Assembly (NCBI GenBank): GCA_018650445.1
Contig: JABIFX010000084.1
Location: 17,774-81,773, forward strand
Source: Fidelibacterota bacterium
GTDB lineage: Bacteria; Fidelibacterota; UBA8477; JABMPR01
Length of the DNA stretch: 64,000 nt
Reading direction: 5' to 3'
Positions 27,467-35,740 of this stretch are shown one piece after another (within the stretch, counting starts at the first letter, position 1; every line of letters begins with the position of its first letter). The notes below the pieces were generated by a model that made no database searches, was not told the DNA's origin, and worked only from the letters and a program-made list of their open reading frames with translations. The translations under genes were made by a program, and so were the position numbers.

Positions 27467-29536
27467 TTATTTAATTTTATTTATACTCAGGAGGAGCTCC
27501 AGTTCAAGAGATTCTCCTGGGGTAAGGTTTAATTTCCAATGTGGTAATAGTGCTGAAGCCTGATAGACTCGTTCAAATCCTGCTTCTGACATGGAGATAG
27601 TTTCAATGGGAGAACGCCATAATTGACATTTCTTTGAAAAATTCATATTAATTTTGAAATTATCCCACTCATTAAAGAGGGCTACGGTTTGTACTGCAGG
27701 CTCATCACCATGAGTGTTCAAAGCACCAACATTATTGTTATTCACCAGGTAGTACCGATCAGGACTGTTTCCTCCCAGAAGCCCGAAATTCAATTCAAGG
27801 CCATAGAGCTGGCCAATGGTGGTCTCGCCCGTGTTAGTAATATCAATTTTTACTGATAATTCGTTGTGATGCAACTCTACTTTTTTTTCAATTTGAATTT
27901 GGGACTGACCAACCTGTCCCATGGCCTTGATCTGCACACCAGCTTCATGTTGCTGGACTTCACTTGACAGGACCGACAAATTTTCCTGCAAATTTCCTCG
28001 ATAATGCAAATCTTGAGATTGATTGATATCAAAAATGTGGTCAATGAGCCCATGACGTCTATAGCCATCTACAAATAATTTATCCTGAAGACCTTCTTCT
28101 TTTGTCAGAACAATATCATGGATTGATCCACCGGCGTTCGAATCATTGCTCGCACTCGCCAACTTCTCATGATAATGTTCCGAATAGCGCTGTACGTAGT
28201 TTGTCACATTGAAATAAGAAGGAAGCCAGTCAATCTCACGGATATGCCCAGTATCGGCTGCAATAAAAAGTTGAACACTGTCAGAGCGCAGGCGGTATTC
28301 TTTGACCCCATCACTATCAATATCAACCAAACCAGGTAAACTTCCCCCAGAAGCAAGAAACTTTTCTTCAGCTTTGAGTAAATGTTCAAAGATGGCATGA
28401 CGAAGATGTGGAAGATATAGTCCTCCAAAGACACCGTGCCAGTATGCACAATTGCATTGTGCCCGATAAAGATCATCTCTCAGGTCTGATGGAATACCCC
28501 CCTTACTCTCCAATTGGCTCAGGTTTAGGGAAAGGAATTGAACGCGCTTCTGCATCCAGTTTGACTCAGGGTATTTGGTGAAATAATTGCGCCACATACC
28601 GCCCTTGATAAAGGGGCGACTTTCATCACCTTTGCCTTGGTGTTCAAGATCACGCACAAAATGATCCATCTGGCGGCCCAGATCGGTGGGCAACGTCCAC
28701 TGGGACATCTCGAAATATGAGGATGTGGGTATGTAAACCAGGTCACGAGGAAGGTGATTTGAGTGATACTGTTTAAACGTTGTTGTGGTGAGCCAATCAG
28801 AATTTTCGCCTATCAGTGTAAAAAATCTTTCTAGCCATTTCTGGCTGTAAACGGTATTCCAGGTACCAGGCCAGATCCCAAATTTCTCCCCATCATCTGC
28901 CATAACTATCAGGCTATCACCGTTTTCAGTAGTGTAGCTTCTCAAGATATCAATAGCGACCTGAGGGTCTTCAAAAGGCATGGCGTAGCGCATTTTCTGA
29001 TTGATTGGAAAGACGCTAAGGACTTTGCCCTCCTGCTCGGTGTAGAAATATCCATTCAAATTTTTAGACGCGGGGCCCGTGGTCAGAAAATGGTAGTCAT
29101 CTACTACCATGTATTCAATATCGGCCCCATTTAAACTCCGGACCAGGTGTGGTTCCCACACGCGTTCTGTGAGCCAGTTACCTTTTATTTCATAGTCCAT
29201 TCGCTGTAGAGCCCAGTCGTTCATTTTCTTGATTTGACCGACCTGATCCGCTTCAGGAATCATTGCCAGGATGGGTTCATAAAAACCACTACCCAGGACT
29301 TCAATATTGCCTCGACATACCAGCCTTTTGAATAGTTCCAAAACTTCCAGGCGATGCCCTTCAAGCCATTCAATGAGAGATCCACTGAAGTGAAAGGCCA
29401 TGCTGATTTCTGGAAACTTTTCTAGTGTTTGTAGAAATGGCAAGTAGGAACGATCACAGGCATCATGAAAGACCTTATCAAAATTTCCTACGGGTTGGTG
29501 GTTATGAATTCCAAAAATAAATTGGACTTTTTTCAT
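27467..29536 (-). CDS. Glycoside hydrolase family 57 (4-alpha-glucanotransferase/amylase-like)
   Basis: A 689-residue cytosolic enzyme without signal peptide. GH57 motifs are all present: GIHNHQPVG at the N-terminus, GSGFYEP, WLTERVWEP with the nucleophile Glu124, and MADDGEKFGIWP with the acid/base Asp214. These two positions match those known for the Thermococcus litoralis 4-alpha-glucanotransferase (123 and 214). The C-terminal 300 residues correspond to the DUF1925/DUF1926 beta-sandwich modules of that subfamily. The probable role is to rearrange or trim alpha-1,4-glucan for the phosphorylase encoded next. A terminator-like hairpin separates it from the GAPDH genes upstream. Confidence 0.92.
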   Translation of the reverse strand: MKKVQFIFGIHNHQPVGNFDKVFHDACDRSYLPFLQTLEKFPEISMAFHFSGSLIEWLEGHRLEVLELFKRLVCRGNIEVLGSGFYEPILAMIPEADQVGQIKKMNDWALQRMDYEIKGNWLTERVWEPHLVRSLNGADIEYMVVDDYHFLTTGPASKNLNGYFYTEQEGKVLSVFPINQKMRYAMPFEDPQVAIDILRSYTTENGDSLIVMADDGEKFGIWPGTWNTVYSQKWLERFFTLIGENSDWLTTTTFKQYHSNHLPRDLVYIPTSSYFEMSQWTLPTDLGRQMDHFVRDLEHQGKGDESRPFIKGGMWRNYFTKYPESNWMQKRVQFLSLNLSQLESKGGIPSDLRDDLYRAQCNCAYWHGVFGGLYLPHLRHAIFEHLLKAEEKFLASGGSLPGLVDIDSDGVKEYRLRSDSVQLFIAADTGHIREIDWLPSYFNVTNYVQRYSEHYHEKLASASNDSNAGGSIHDIVLTKEEGLQDKLFVDGYRRHGLIDHIFDINQSQDLHYRGNLQENLSVLSSEVQQHEAGVQIKAMGQVGQSQIQIEKKVELHHNELSVKIDITNTGETTIGQLYGLELNFGLLGGNSPDRYYLVNNNNVGALNTHGDEPAVQTVALFNEWDNFKINMNFSKKCQLWRSPIETISMSEAGFERVYQASALLPHWKLNLTPGESLELELLLSINKIK

Positions 29537-29589
29537 TCTTTACAATTCTCAGCTAGAACAGATGGAGATATTACTTTTTTAAGACAACA

Positions 29590-29615
29590 GAGCCGGTCGT
29601 ACTAACGACCGGCTC
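29590..29615 (-). terminator. Hairpin terminator between gap and the GH57 gene
   Basis: A perfect 11-bp stem GAGCCGGTCGT / ACGACCGGCTC with a four-base loop. On the minus strand it is followed by a T-rich stretch (TGTTGTCTT), so it probably ends or attenuates the gap message. The GH57 gene may still be reached by read-through. Confidence 0.75.
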
Positions 29616-29638
29616 CAGTTATCCTAAAAGGATATTAC

Positions 29639-30640
29639 TTACATACCCTTGAACAAGTTGATCAAGTCAACAACGCGGTTTGAATAACCCCATTCGTTGT
29701 CATACCAGTTCAATGTCTTAACAATACGGTTGCCAACTACTCGCGTATACGATGCATCATATATTGAGGAGTAAGGATTCCCGATGATATCAGAAGAAAC
29801 CAGGTGGTTTTCACTATATTCAAGGACATCCTTGAGACGATCCGTCTTGGAAGCTTCACGAACAGCTGTATTGATATCTTCAACCGTAACGTTACGGTTC
29901 AATTCAACAATTAGATCCACAACAGAACCATCAGCAACAGGAACACGCGCTGCAATACCATCCAGTTTACCCTTGAGTTCAGGGAGCACTTTACCTACTG
30001 CGCGAGCAGCGCCAGTGGTTGTAGGAATGATGTTTTCAGCCGCTGCACGGCTACGACGCCAATCTGAGTGAGGAACATCAGCAAGACGCTGATCATTGGT
30101 ATAGGCATGTGTTGTAGTCATCACACCTTCAACGATACCGAATGCATCATTGAGAACTTTTGCCATTGGGGCTAAACAGTTGGTTGTACAACTGGCGTTT
30201 GATACAATTCTATGCTCTGGTTTCAACCCGTCTTCATTCACACCCAGAACTACTGTGTAATCCACGTCATCTTTTGAAGGGACTGTCAGAATGACGCGTT
30301 TTGCACCAGCAGTCAAATGCTGGGTCAGAGCTTCTTTTGTTCTAAAGACACCTGTGGCCTCTATAACAACATCAATATCCAACTCTTTCCAGGGCAAGTC
30401 TGCAGGATTACGCTCGCTGATCATTTTTACACTATCATTGGCAGTTTGCAGAACATCACCTTCGAGACGAACAGATGAGTCGCCAAAACCACCCATAACG
30501 GTATCATATTTAAGCAGATATGCCAGAGCTTCACGTTCGAATAGATCGTTGATGGCAACGACATTAATATCATCACGTTTATCTAAAATGCGAAATACAG
30601 AACGACCAATACGGCCGAATCCATTAATTGCTACTCTCAT
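29639..30640 (-). CDS. gap: Glyceraldehyde-3-phosphate dehydrogenase (active form)
   Basis: Glycolytic and gluconeogenic enzyme interconverting glyceraldehyde-3-phosphate and 1,3-bisphosphoglycerate with NAD. The 333-residue product has the Rossmann motif NGFGRIGR, Asp32 in AINDL (which favours NAD), the catalytic SNASCTTNCLAP with Cys151, His178 in TTTHAYT, and the phosphate-site Arg in AARVPVADGS. GGAGGT upstream of the ATG lies inside the end of the preceding gene, and the ATG overlaps that gene's TGA (ATGA). Expression is therefore tightly tied to the GAPDH-like paralogue. Confidence 0.97.
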   Translation of the reverse strand: MRVAINGFGRIGRSVFRILDKRDDINVVAINDLFEREALAYLLKYDTVMGGFGDSSVRLEGDVLQTANDSVKMISERNPADLPWKELDIDVVIEATGVFRTKEALTQHLTAGAKRVILTVPSKDDVDYTVVLGVNEDGLKPEHRIVSNASCTTNCLAPMAKVLNDAFGIVEGVMTTTHAYTNDQRLADVPHSDWRRSRAAAENIIPTTTGAARAVGKVLPELKGKLDGIAARVPVADGSVVDLIVELNRNVTVEDINTAVREASKTDRLKDVLEYSENHLVSSDIIGNPYSSIYDASYTRVVGNRIVKTLNWYDNEWGYSNRVVDLINLFKGM

Positions 30641-31653
30641 GCAGCACCTCCTTCTACCCCGAGCTTACCATAAGCAAGAGCTAGATCAACTAGACGTCCG
30701 GCCTGGCCAAGACTGTTATCATACCAACTCAGAGTCTTCACCATTCTTTTACTGGACTTCATAGTTCCCTTTGTGTCAAATAGCAGGGAGTGGGAATTTC
30801 CAATAACATCACTGGATACGATGGGATCTTCAGTAATTTCAATATAGCTACCCAATGTTTCAGCAGCTTTACGCATGGCAACATTTACTTCTTCAGCTGT
30901 TGTCTCACCCTTGGTGAGGACACATGTCAGGTCAAGCAGCGATCCCATTGGTACGGGAACATTCAATGCTGAGCCTTCAATTTTGCCCTTAAAGCGAGGT
31001 AAAATATATTCCATCCAGTAGGGGCTGATATTGACGTTAGGAATAATATTTTCAGCGGCTGAACGACTACGTCTGAAATCTGATGCAGCAGTGTCACGTA
31101 ATGGCTGATCACTGGTATAAGCATGGATTGTAGTCATCATAGCAGATTCAATACCAAATGCCTTGTCCAGAATATCCAGCATCAAAGCCAGGGCATTTGT
31201 GGTAGCAGATGCGGCAGATACAAGTTTGTCGCTTGCTTTAATTGTTTCATCATTCACACCCATTACGATAACACGATCAATATTATCCTGTGGGAGTGCG
31301 CCGAGGATAACACGCTTAGCTCCAGAATCTAGATGAGCTTGCATGCTTTCACGTGTGCGGTATTTATGGGTTGAGTCAATTACGATATCAACATCAAAAG
31401 CGTCCCAGGGAACATCCTTGGGTGCGACACCATGGATGAGACGAGCCTTCTGATCGCCAACAATAAGGTAATTACCTTCAAGCTGTGCGTCTACTGGATC
31501 TCTTCCATCATTTTTTAGCAAATAGTGGAGGATATCAGAACGACCAATATCACTAATTGCTACAACTTCCATTTCAGGCTGGTTTAAGCTCAAACGATAG
31601 ACATCTCTACCGATCTCGCCAAATCCCATCAGCCCGACTCTAATCTTACTCAT
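30637..31653 (-). CDS. GAPDH-like pseudoenzyme lacking the catalytic cysteine
   Basis: A 338-residue full-length GAPDH homologue, colinear with its neighbour. The Rossmann motif is kept (MGFGEIGRD) and Asp35 of AISDI is in the NAD position. But the active-site block reads SAASATTNALAL, so the catalytic Cys is Ala150. The phosphate-site segment TTTGAARAVGKV becomes NVNISPYWMEYI, and the Arg of ARVPVADG becomes Asn (LNVPVPMG). His177 (TTIHAYT) is retained. It thus should bind NAD but cannot form the thiohemiacetal. It has a good GGAGG site, lies 70 bases after the TrmB gene and overlaps gap by four bases. A regulatory or heteromeric partner of the active enzyme is the natural hypothesis. Confidence 0.92.
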   Translation of the reverse strand: MSKIRVGLMGFGEIGRDVYRLSLNQPEMEVVAISDIGRSDILHYLLKNDGRDPVDAQLEGNYLIVGDQKARLIHGVAPKDVPWDAFDVDIVIDSTHKYRTRESMQAHLDSGAKRVILGALPQDNIDRVIVMGVNDETIKASDKLVSAASATTNALALMLDILDKAFGIESAMMTTIHAYTSDQPLRDTAASDFRRSRSAAENIIPNVNISPYWMEYILPRFKGKIEGSALNVPVPMGSLLDLTCVLTKGETTAEEVNVAMRKAAETLGSYIEITEDPIVSSDVIGNSHSLLFDTKGTMKSSKRMVKTLSWYDNSLGQAGRLVDLALAYGKLGVEGGAA

Positions 31654-31723
31654 AGAACGTGCCTCCGTTTCGATCCCGGTTCAAAGGGGAGCGATTGTTA
31701 AAGGTTATATTAAATTTCAATTA

Positions 31724-32557
31724 TCAATTCTGCTTTAAGTGTATAATTGCTTTGTGATCTTCGCTAAAAAGATCATCCAAATTTTCTATCTCTCCGTTGA
31801 GCATACCCGTGATTACCGGATTCATATCGAGTTTATAACGTTGTCCAAAAAGAGTGAGATCCAGGATGATATAATTTAGAGCTATTGCAACAATGGCCGA
31901 ATTCCTGGTCCAGGCAACCTTATTTGTAGGTAGCATTTCCACGCCTCCAAGGAGGGCAGAATCATGATCAACTACCAATAAAATTTTACTACTCCACACA
32001 TCCTCTAGACGACGACTATCCAGATTGTAGGCGAACACCGTCCCAACGTCAATGGGAAGATCACAAAAGGAAAAAATGACGATATTGACACCCCGTTTTT
32101 CAGCCGCCACTAGATCGCTGTGGAGCTTATTGTACTCGGTAAGCCAAATGGATAGATAAACAGATTCATCAGCATTTTTGATCATATGTCTCGCACGATC
32201 AATCATGCCGTCATAACCGCGAACATTCCATAGGTCGCCAGCTTCAAGGTCAGTGTTAACATTTTTCAGTGAATCTTTAAGCGTATCCAGATTGCTAGTG
32301 AAATTGTTCTCCAAAACATCAAAAAGGTGATCCGGGGGTAGTGGGATATATCGCGTTGGATTTGAATCCACACAACTCACCATACCTGTACTTTCCAGAC
32401 GTTTTAGAATTTCATAAATTGCTGATCTTGGAATTCCGGATTTGCCACTAATCTCATAACCAGTCGCAGGATTATTCTGTAATAGACTGAGATAAGTTTT
32501 GGCTTCGTTGGATGTAAATCCGAATGATTTGAGGGCCGGAAGTAGCTTTTCATTCAT
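31724..32557 (-). CDS. TrmB-family transcriptional regulator
   Basis: A 277-residue cytosolic regulator. Residues 1-70 form a winged helix-turn-helix (FGFTSNEAKTYLSLL, GIPRSAIYEILKRLESTGMV) typical of TrmB, the sugar-responsive regulator best known from archaea. A coiled linker (about 85-105) and a C-terminal phospholipase-D-like effector domain follow. Its position directly upstream of the two GAPDH genes and near GH57 and GlgP suggests control of sugar or glycogen breakdown. It is divergent from the RND exporter gene, and the 147-base gap between them probably holds promoters and its operator, but I saw no clear palindrome. Confidence 0.85.
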   Translation of the reverse strand: MNEKLLPALKSFGFTSNEAKTYLSLLQNNPATGYEISGKSGIPRSAIYEILKRLESTGMVSCVDSNPTRYIPLPPDHLFDVLENNFTSNLDTLKDSLKNVNTDLEAGDLWNVRGYDGMIDRARHMIKNADESVYLSIWLTEYNKLHSDLVAAEKRGVNIVIFSFCDLPIDVGTVFAYNLDSRRLEDVWSSKILLVVDHDSALLGGVEMLPTNKVAWTRNSAIVAIALNYIILDLTLFGQRYKLDMNPVITGMLNGEIENLDDLFSEDHKAIIHLKQN

Positions 32558-32704
32558 TAGCGTGTCTCACTTCTTAGTTACGCTTAATATATCCCCCACA
32601 AAAGGCCTGCATAGCATTTTTTAAACGCATAAAATATTTTCTTCAAATAGCTGCAATGTTCGTTTTCCTTTCATCAGACTTGACAGCACAATACATTGCC
32701 GGCC

Positions 32705-34978
32705 ATGAAAAAATTCACCACTCTCATCACACACTATCCCAAGACCATCATATTTATAAATTTTCTTGTAATAACACTTTTATCTCTTCCTATATATAGA
32801 ATTCACATCAATCCAGATCTGCAAGCACTGATTCCCGCTGATGACCCAGATGTCATCCGTATGGAGGAACTCGAAGAAGAATTTGGCGGATTAGATGTCA
32901 TTTTAGTCAGCTACCATGCTGATGATGTATTCGCTGGTGAAGGCCTGAAGATGATTGATGACCTGACCTACGACCTGGAAGCCCTACCCCAAATTGATCA
33001 TATCATCAGTCTGACCAATTATGAATCAATAACCAGTGATGATGAATCCATGACGGTCGATAAATTCATAGAGGATTTTCCACAAAGTCAGGTTGAGAGT
33101 GACTCATTAGCTAGAAGTGCCATCGCAGATCCCATGTTGGGCCGGTTACTGGTCTCGGAGGATCGTGAATATACAGCTATCATCATTTACTCCAATCCAG
33201 AGGCAGATGAGGTCACGACCGTTGACACACTGAAGCGTGTTCTACTTCCCTATCAAAATGCGAACCATGATTTAAGATTAGGTGGCATGCCAGTCATTAG
33301 ATCCCAGATGTCAGATGATATCGCTCACGATACGCGCACATTCATCCCTGCTGGCATGATTCTGATAGCTTTTCTGCTGTACTTCAGCTTCCGTTCCCGC
33401 CGTGGAGTGGCTCTACCCCTCCTGGTAGTTCTATTATCGATTATGGGGACCCTGGGGCTCATGGCCTGGTTTGGACTCATGCTATCAGTGATTTCCAGTA
33501 TTATGCCCATCATGCTCATTGCAATAGCCAGTGCCTACGGTATTCATATCATTACTCGCTATTTTGAAGATTGCGCAGAGCTGCCCGATGATGCAGACAA
33601 TAAAAAAATAGTCACCAGTGTCATCGAGCATATGATGAGACCTCTGTTCCTCGCAGCTCTTACCACAGTGATTGGATTTTTATCTTTGCTCTCCCATATT
33701 TTGCCAGCCTCTAGAGAGGTGGGTGTGTTGACAGCTTTTGGTGTTGTGTTAGCTTTTGGTATATCAATTACATTTATCCCCGCAGTGTTGGTACTGACCA
33801 AAAAACCAAGTTCAGAAAGACAAAATAAAAATACTGCGAATCGACTACTTTCAAGAATATTGGTAGGAATGGGACGACTGGTTTTCCATCATCGTAATAT
33901 CATTTTCGCAGCATTTGCTTTGTTAACTATTATCGCAGCCATCGGTATCCCAAAAGTCGAGTTAGATAGTAACCCCCTCAATTATTATAGCCCAGAATCC
34001 AACGTTCGAGTGATCAACAATATCATTGAAGAACGCTTTGGTGGAAGCACGACCATGTCGGTTGTGATTGAGGGAGACATCAAATCCCCGGATGTGTTGA
34101 ATCAGGTGGATCAAATTCAAAAATTTCTTGAAGGTCGCCAGGGAGTTGGCTACACGCTAGCCATAACAGATTTTGTAAAACTCATGAATCAGTCAATGAA
34201 CGGTGGTGACCCTGCCTACTATACAATTCCAGATTCCCGTCAACTGGTTTCTCAGTACCTGCTATTGTATTCATGGGAATCCAGCGATGGATATCTGGAT
34301 GCTTATGTAGATTATGATTATCGGACTGCTCAAATCGTGATTCGTCTTAATACCATGGATGTGTATTACATGGTGGATCTTCAAGAGGAACTAAATCAAT
34401 TCCTCAACGAGAATATCAAAGTAGACAATCAACCCAAGAGTGAAGGTTATGCTGTGTTGCTTGGGAACTTGATGCCCATGATGGTAAAGGGACAAATGCG
34501 GAGTCTTGTATTATCGGTAATCTTTGCAGCGCTGGTGACTGGTCTTGTTTTTAGATCATTATCAGCTGCCCTTATCAGCGCCATGCCCCTGGCATTTGCC
34601 ATCGCAGGTGTCTTCGGTTTGATGGGATACTTAGGGATATATTTGAATACGGCAACATCCATGCTTAGCTCAATTATGATTGGTATTGGTATTGATTATA
34701 CAATTCACTTTTTGTTCCGCTTCAGAACTGAAATCCGCAAAGGATTCAGCGATGAAGAGGCCATTATTAAAACCTTGAGTACCACAGGCCAGGGTATCAT
34801 AATAAATGGGTTTTCTGTCATGATGGGTTTTGCGGTGTGCATGTTGTCCACCTTTATCCCTATATATTTCTTTGGCTGGCTGATCTCAGTCTCCATATTT
34901 ATGTGTTTGATTGCCGCACTAACGCTTCTACCGCTGGTGCTGATTCTTACTCGTCCAAAATTTATATTCGATAGATAA
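32705..34978 (+). CDS. RND/MMPL-family exporter
   Basis: A 757-residue inner-membrane protein with the duplicated RND layout: one N-terminal helix, a large periplasmic loop, five to six helices (RTFIPAGMILIAFLLYF onward), then the same again. Each half has the MMPL/SSD-type signature, for example SIMPIMLIAIASAYGIHI and SIMIGIGIDYTIHFLFRF. Such proteins use the proton gradient to move lipids or hydrophobic compounds. The ATG at 32705 is used; a TTG three codons upstream also opens the frame. There is no strong ribosome binding site. It is a paralogue of the exporter at 35737, with a TetR regulator between them. Confidence 0.88.
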   Translation: MKKFTTLITHYPKTIIFINFLVITLLSLPIYRIHINPDLQALIPADDPDVIRMEELEEEFGGLDVILVSYHADDVFAGEGLKMIDDLTYDLEALPQIDHIISLTNYESITSDDESMTVDKFIEDFPQSQVESDSLARSAIADPMLGRLLVSEDREYTAIIIYSNPEADEVTTVDTLKRVLLPYQNANHDLRLGGMPVIRSQMSDDIAHDTRTFIPAGMILIAFLLYFSFRSRRGVALPLLVVLLSIMGTLGLMAWFGLMLSVISSIMPIMLIAIASAYGIHIITRYFEDCAELPDDADNKKIVTSVIEHMMRPLFLAALTTVIGFLSLLSHILPASREVGVLTAFGVVLAFGISITFIPAVLVLTKKPSSERQNKNTANRLLSRILVGMGRLVFHHRNIIFAAFALLTIIAAIGIPKVELDSNPLNYYSPESNVRVINNIIEERFGGSTTMSVVIEGDIKSPDVLNQVDQIQKFLEGRQGVGYTLAITDFVKLMNQSMNGGDPAYYTIPDSRQLVSQYLLLYSWESSDGYLDAYVDYDYRTAQIVIRLNTMDVYYMVDLQEELNQFLNENIKVDNQPKSEGYAVLLGNLMPMMVKGQMRSLVLSVIFAALVTGLVFRSLSAALISAMPLAFAIAGVFGLMGYLGIYLNTATSMLSSIMIGIGIDYTIHFLFRFRTEIRKGFSDEEAIIKTLSTTGQGIIINGFSVMMGFAVCMLSTFIPIYFFGWLISVSIFMCLIAALTLLPLVLILTRPKFIFDR

Positions 34979-35110
34979 GCTCCTAATATCTTACTTGCAT
35001 AGAGAATGATTCTACCTCACCCTAACGGTGTCGAGGGGTACAGCCTCATTTGATCATGTCTTCAGAATTTCTCCTTGCAATTATTCAATTATTAGCTACA
35101 TTGGAAACGC

Positions 35111-35740
35111 ATGATACAGAAAACGTTTCCATCGACCCCTGACACAAATACCCCTGAAGGTCCTATTCTGGAGCACGGCCTGGATCTCATTTTCCGAGAT
35201 GGTGTAAAGGGATTTACTGTTGAGACACTGGCCAAAGATTTGGCCATGAGCAAAAAGACTATTTATAAATTCTTTCCATCCAAGGAAGTCCTCCTTGGAA
35301 AAATATTTCAATACATTACCACCATCATAGCAGCCAAATTTCAAAGCATCCTTAGCCTGGATATAAATCCTCTGGACAAGTTTGAAACGGCTATAAATGA
35401 AATCGTGAAAACAATTAATCGTGTATCTATTTCCAAAGTTGGAGAGCTCAAAGTGCGGTATCCCCACATTTGGAGGGAGATTGAAGAATTCAGATTGGCC
35501 CGGCGGGAAGATTTTCTAACCATTTTTAAGGAGGCGCAAGATCAAGGCTATGTTAGGCAAAACATAGATCTGGAACTCACCTCCATCATTTTCATGCAAA
35601 TTATTAACGATGTCTTTCAGCCCGAATTTTTTATCAAAAACGATATTGGTGTCAAAGATACACTCCTCACGTATCGTGAGTTTTTTTTGCGGGGGATTGT
35701 CACTGAAAAGGGTCTAAAACATATAGAGGGAAAAATATGA
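35111..35740 (+). CDS. TetR/AcrR-family transcriptional regulator
   Basis: A 209-residue repressor-type protein. The N-terminal helix-turn-helix reads GPILEHGLDLIFRDGVKGFTVETLA, then AMSKKTIYKFFPSKEVLL, the canonical TetR DNA-binding block. The C-terminal helices should hold a hydrophobic ligand pocket. Its stop overlaps the start of the second RND exporter (ATGA), so it most likely controls this exporter operon and its own promoter in response to a lipid-like or toxic compound. Confidence 0.9.
   Translation: MIQKTFPSTPDTNTPEGPILEHGLDLIFRDGVKGFTVETLAKDLAMSKKTIYKFFPSKEVLLGKIFQYITTIIAAKFQSILSLDINPLDKFETAINEIVKTINRVSISKVGELKVRYPHIWREIEEFRLARREDFLTIFKEAQDQGYVRQNIDLELTSIIFMQIINDVFQPEFFIKNDIGVKDTLLTYREFFLRGIVTEKGLKHIEGKI

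Noticed and set aside
30291-30764. Plus-strand open frame of 157 codons across the two GAPDH genes
   Set aside because: Antisense shadow of two conserved coding regions; composition is Ser/Thr/Arg-rich and matches nothing I know.
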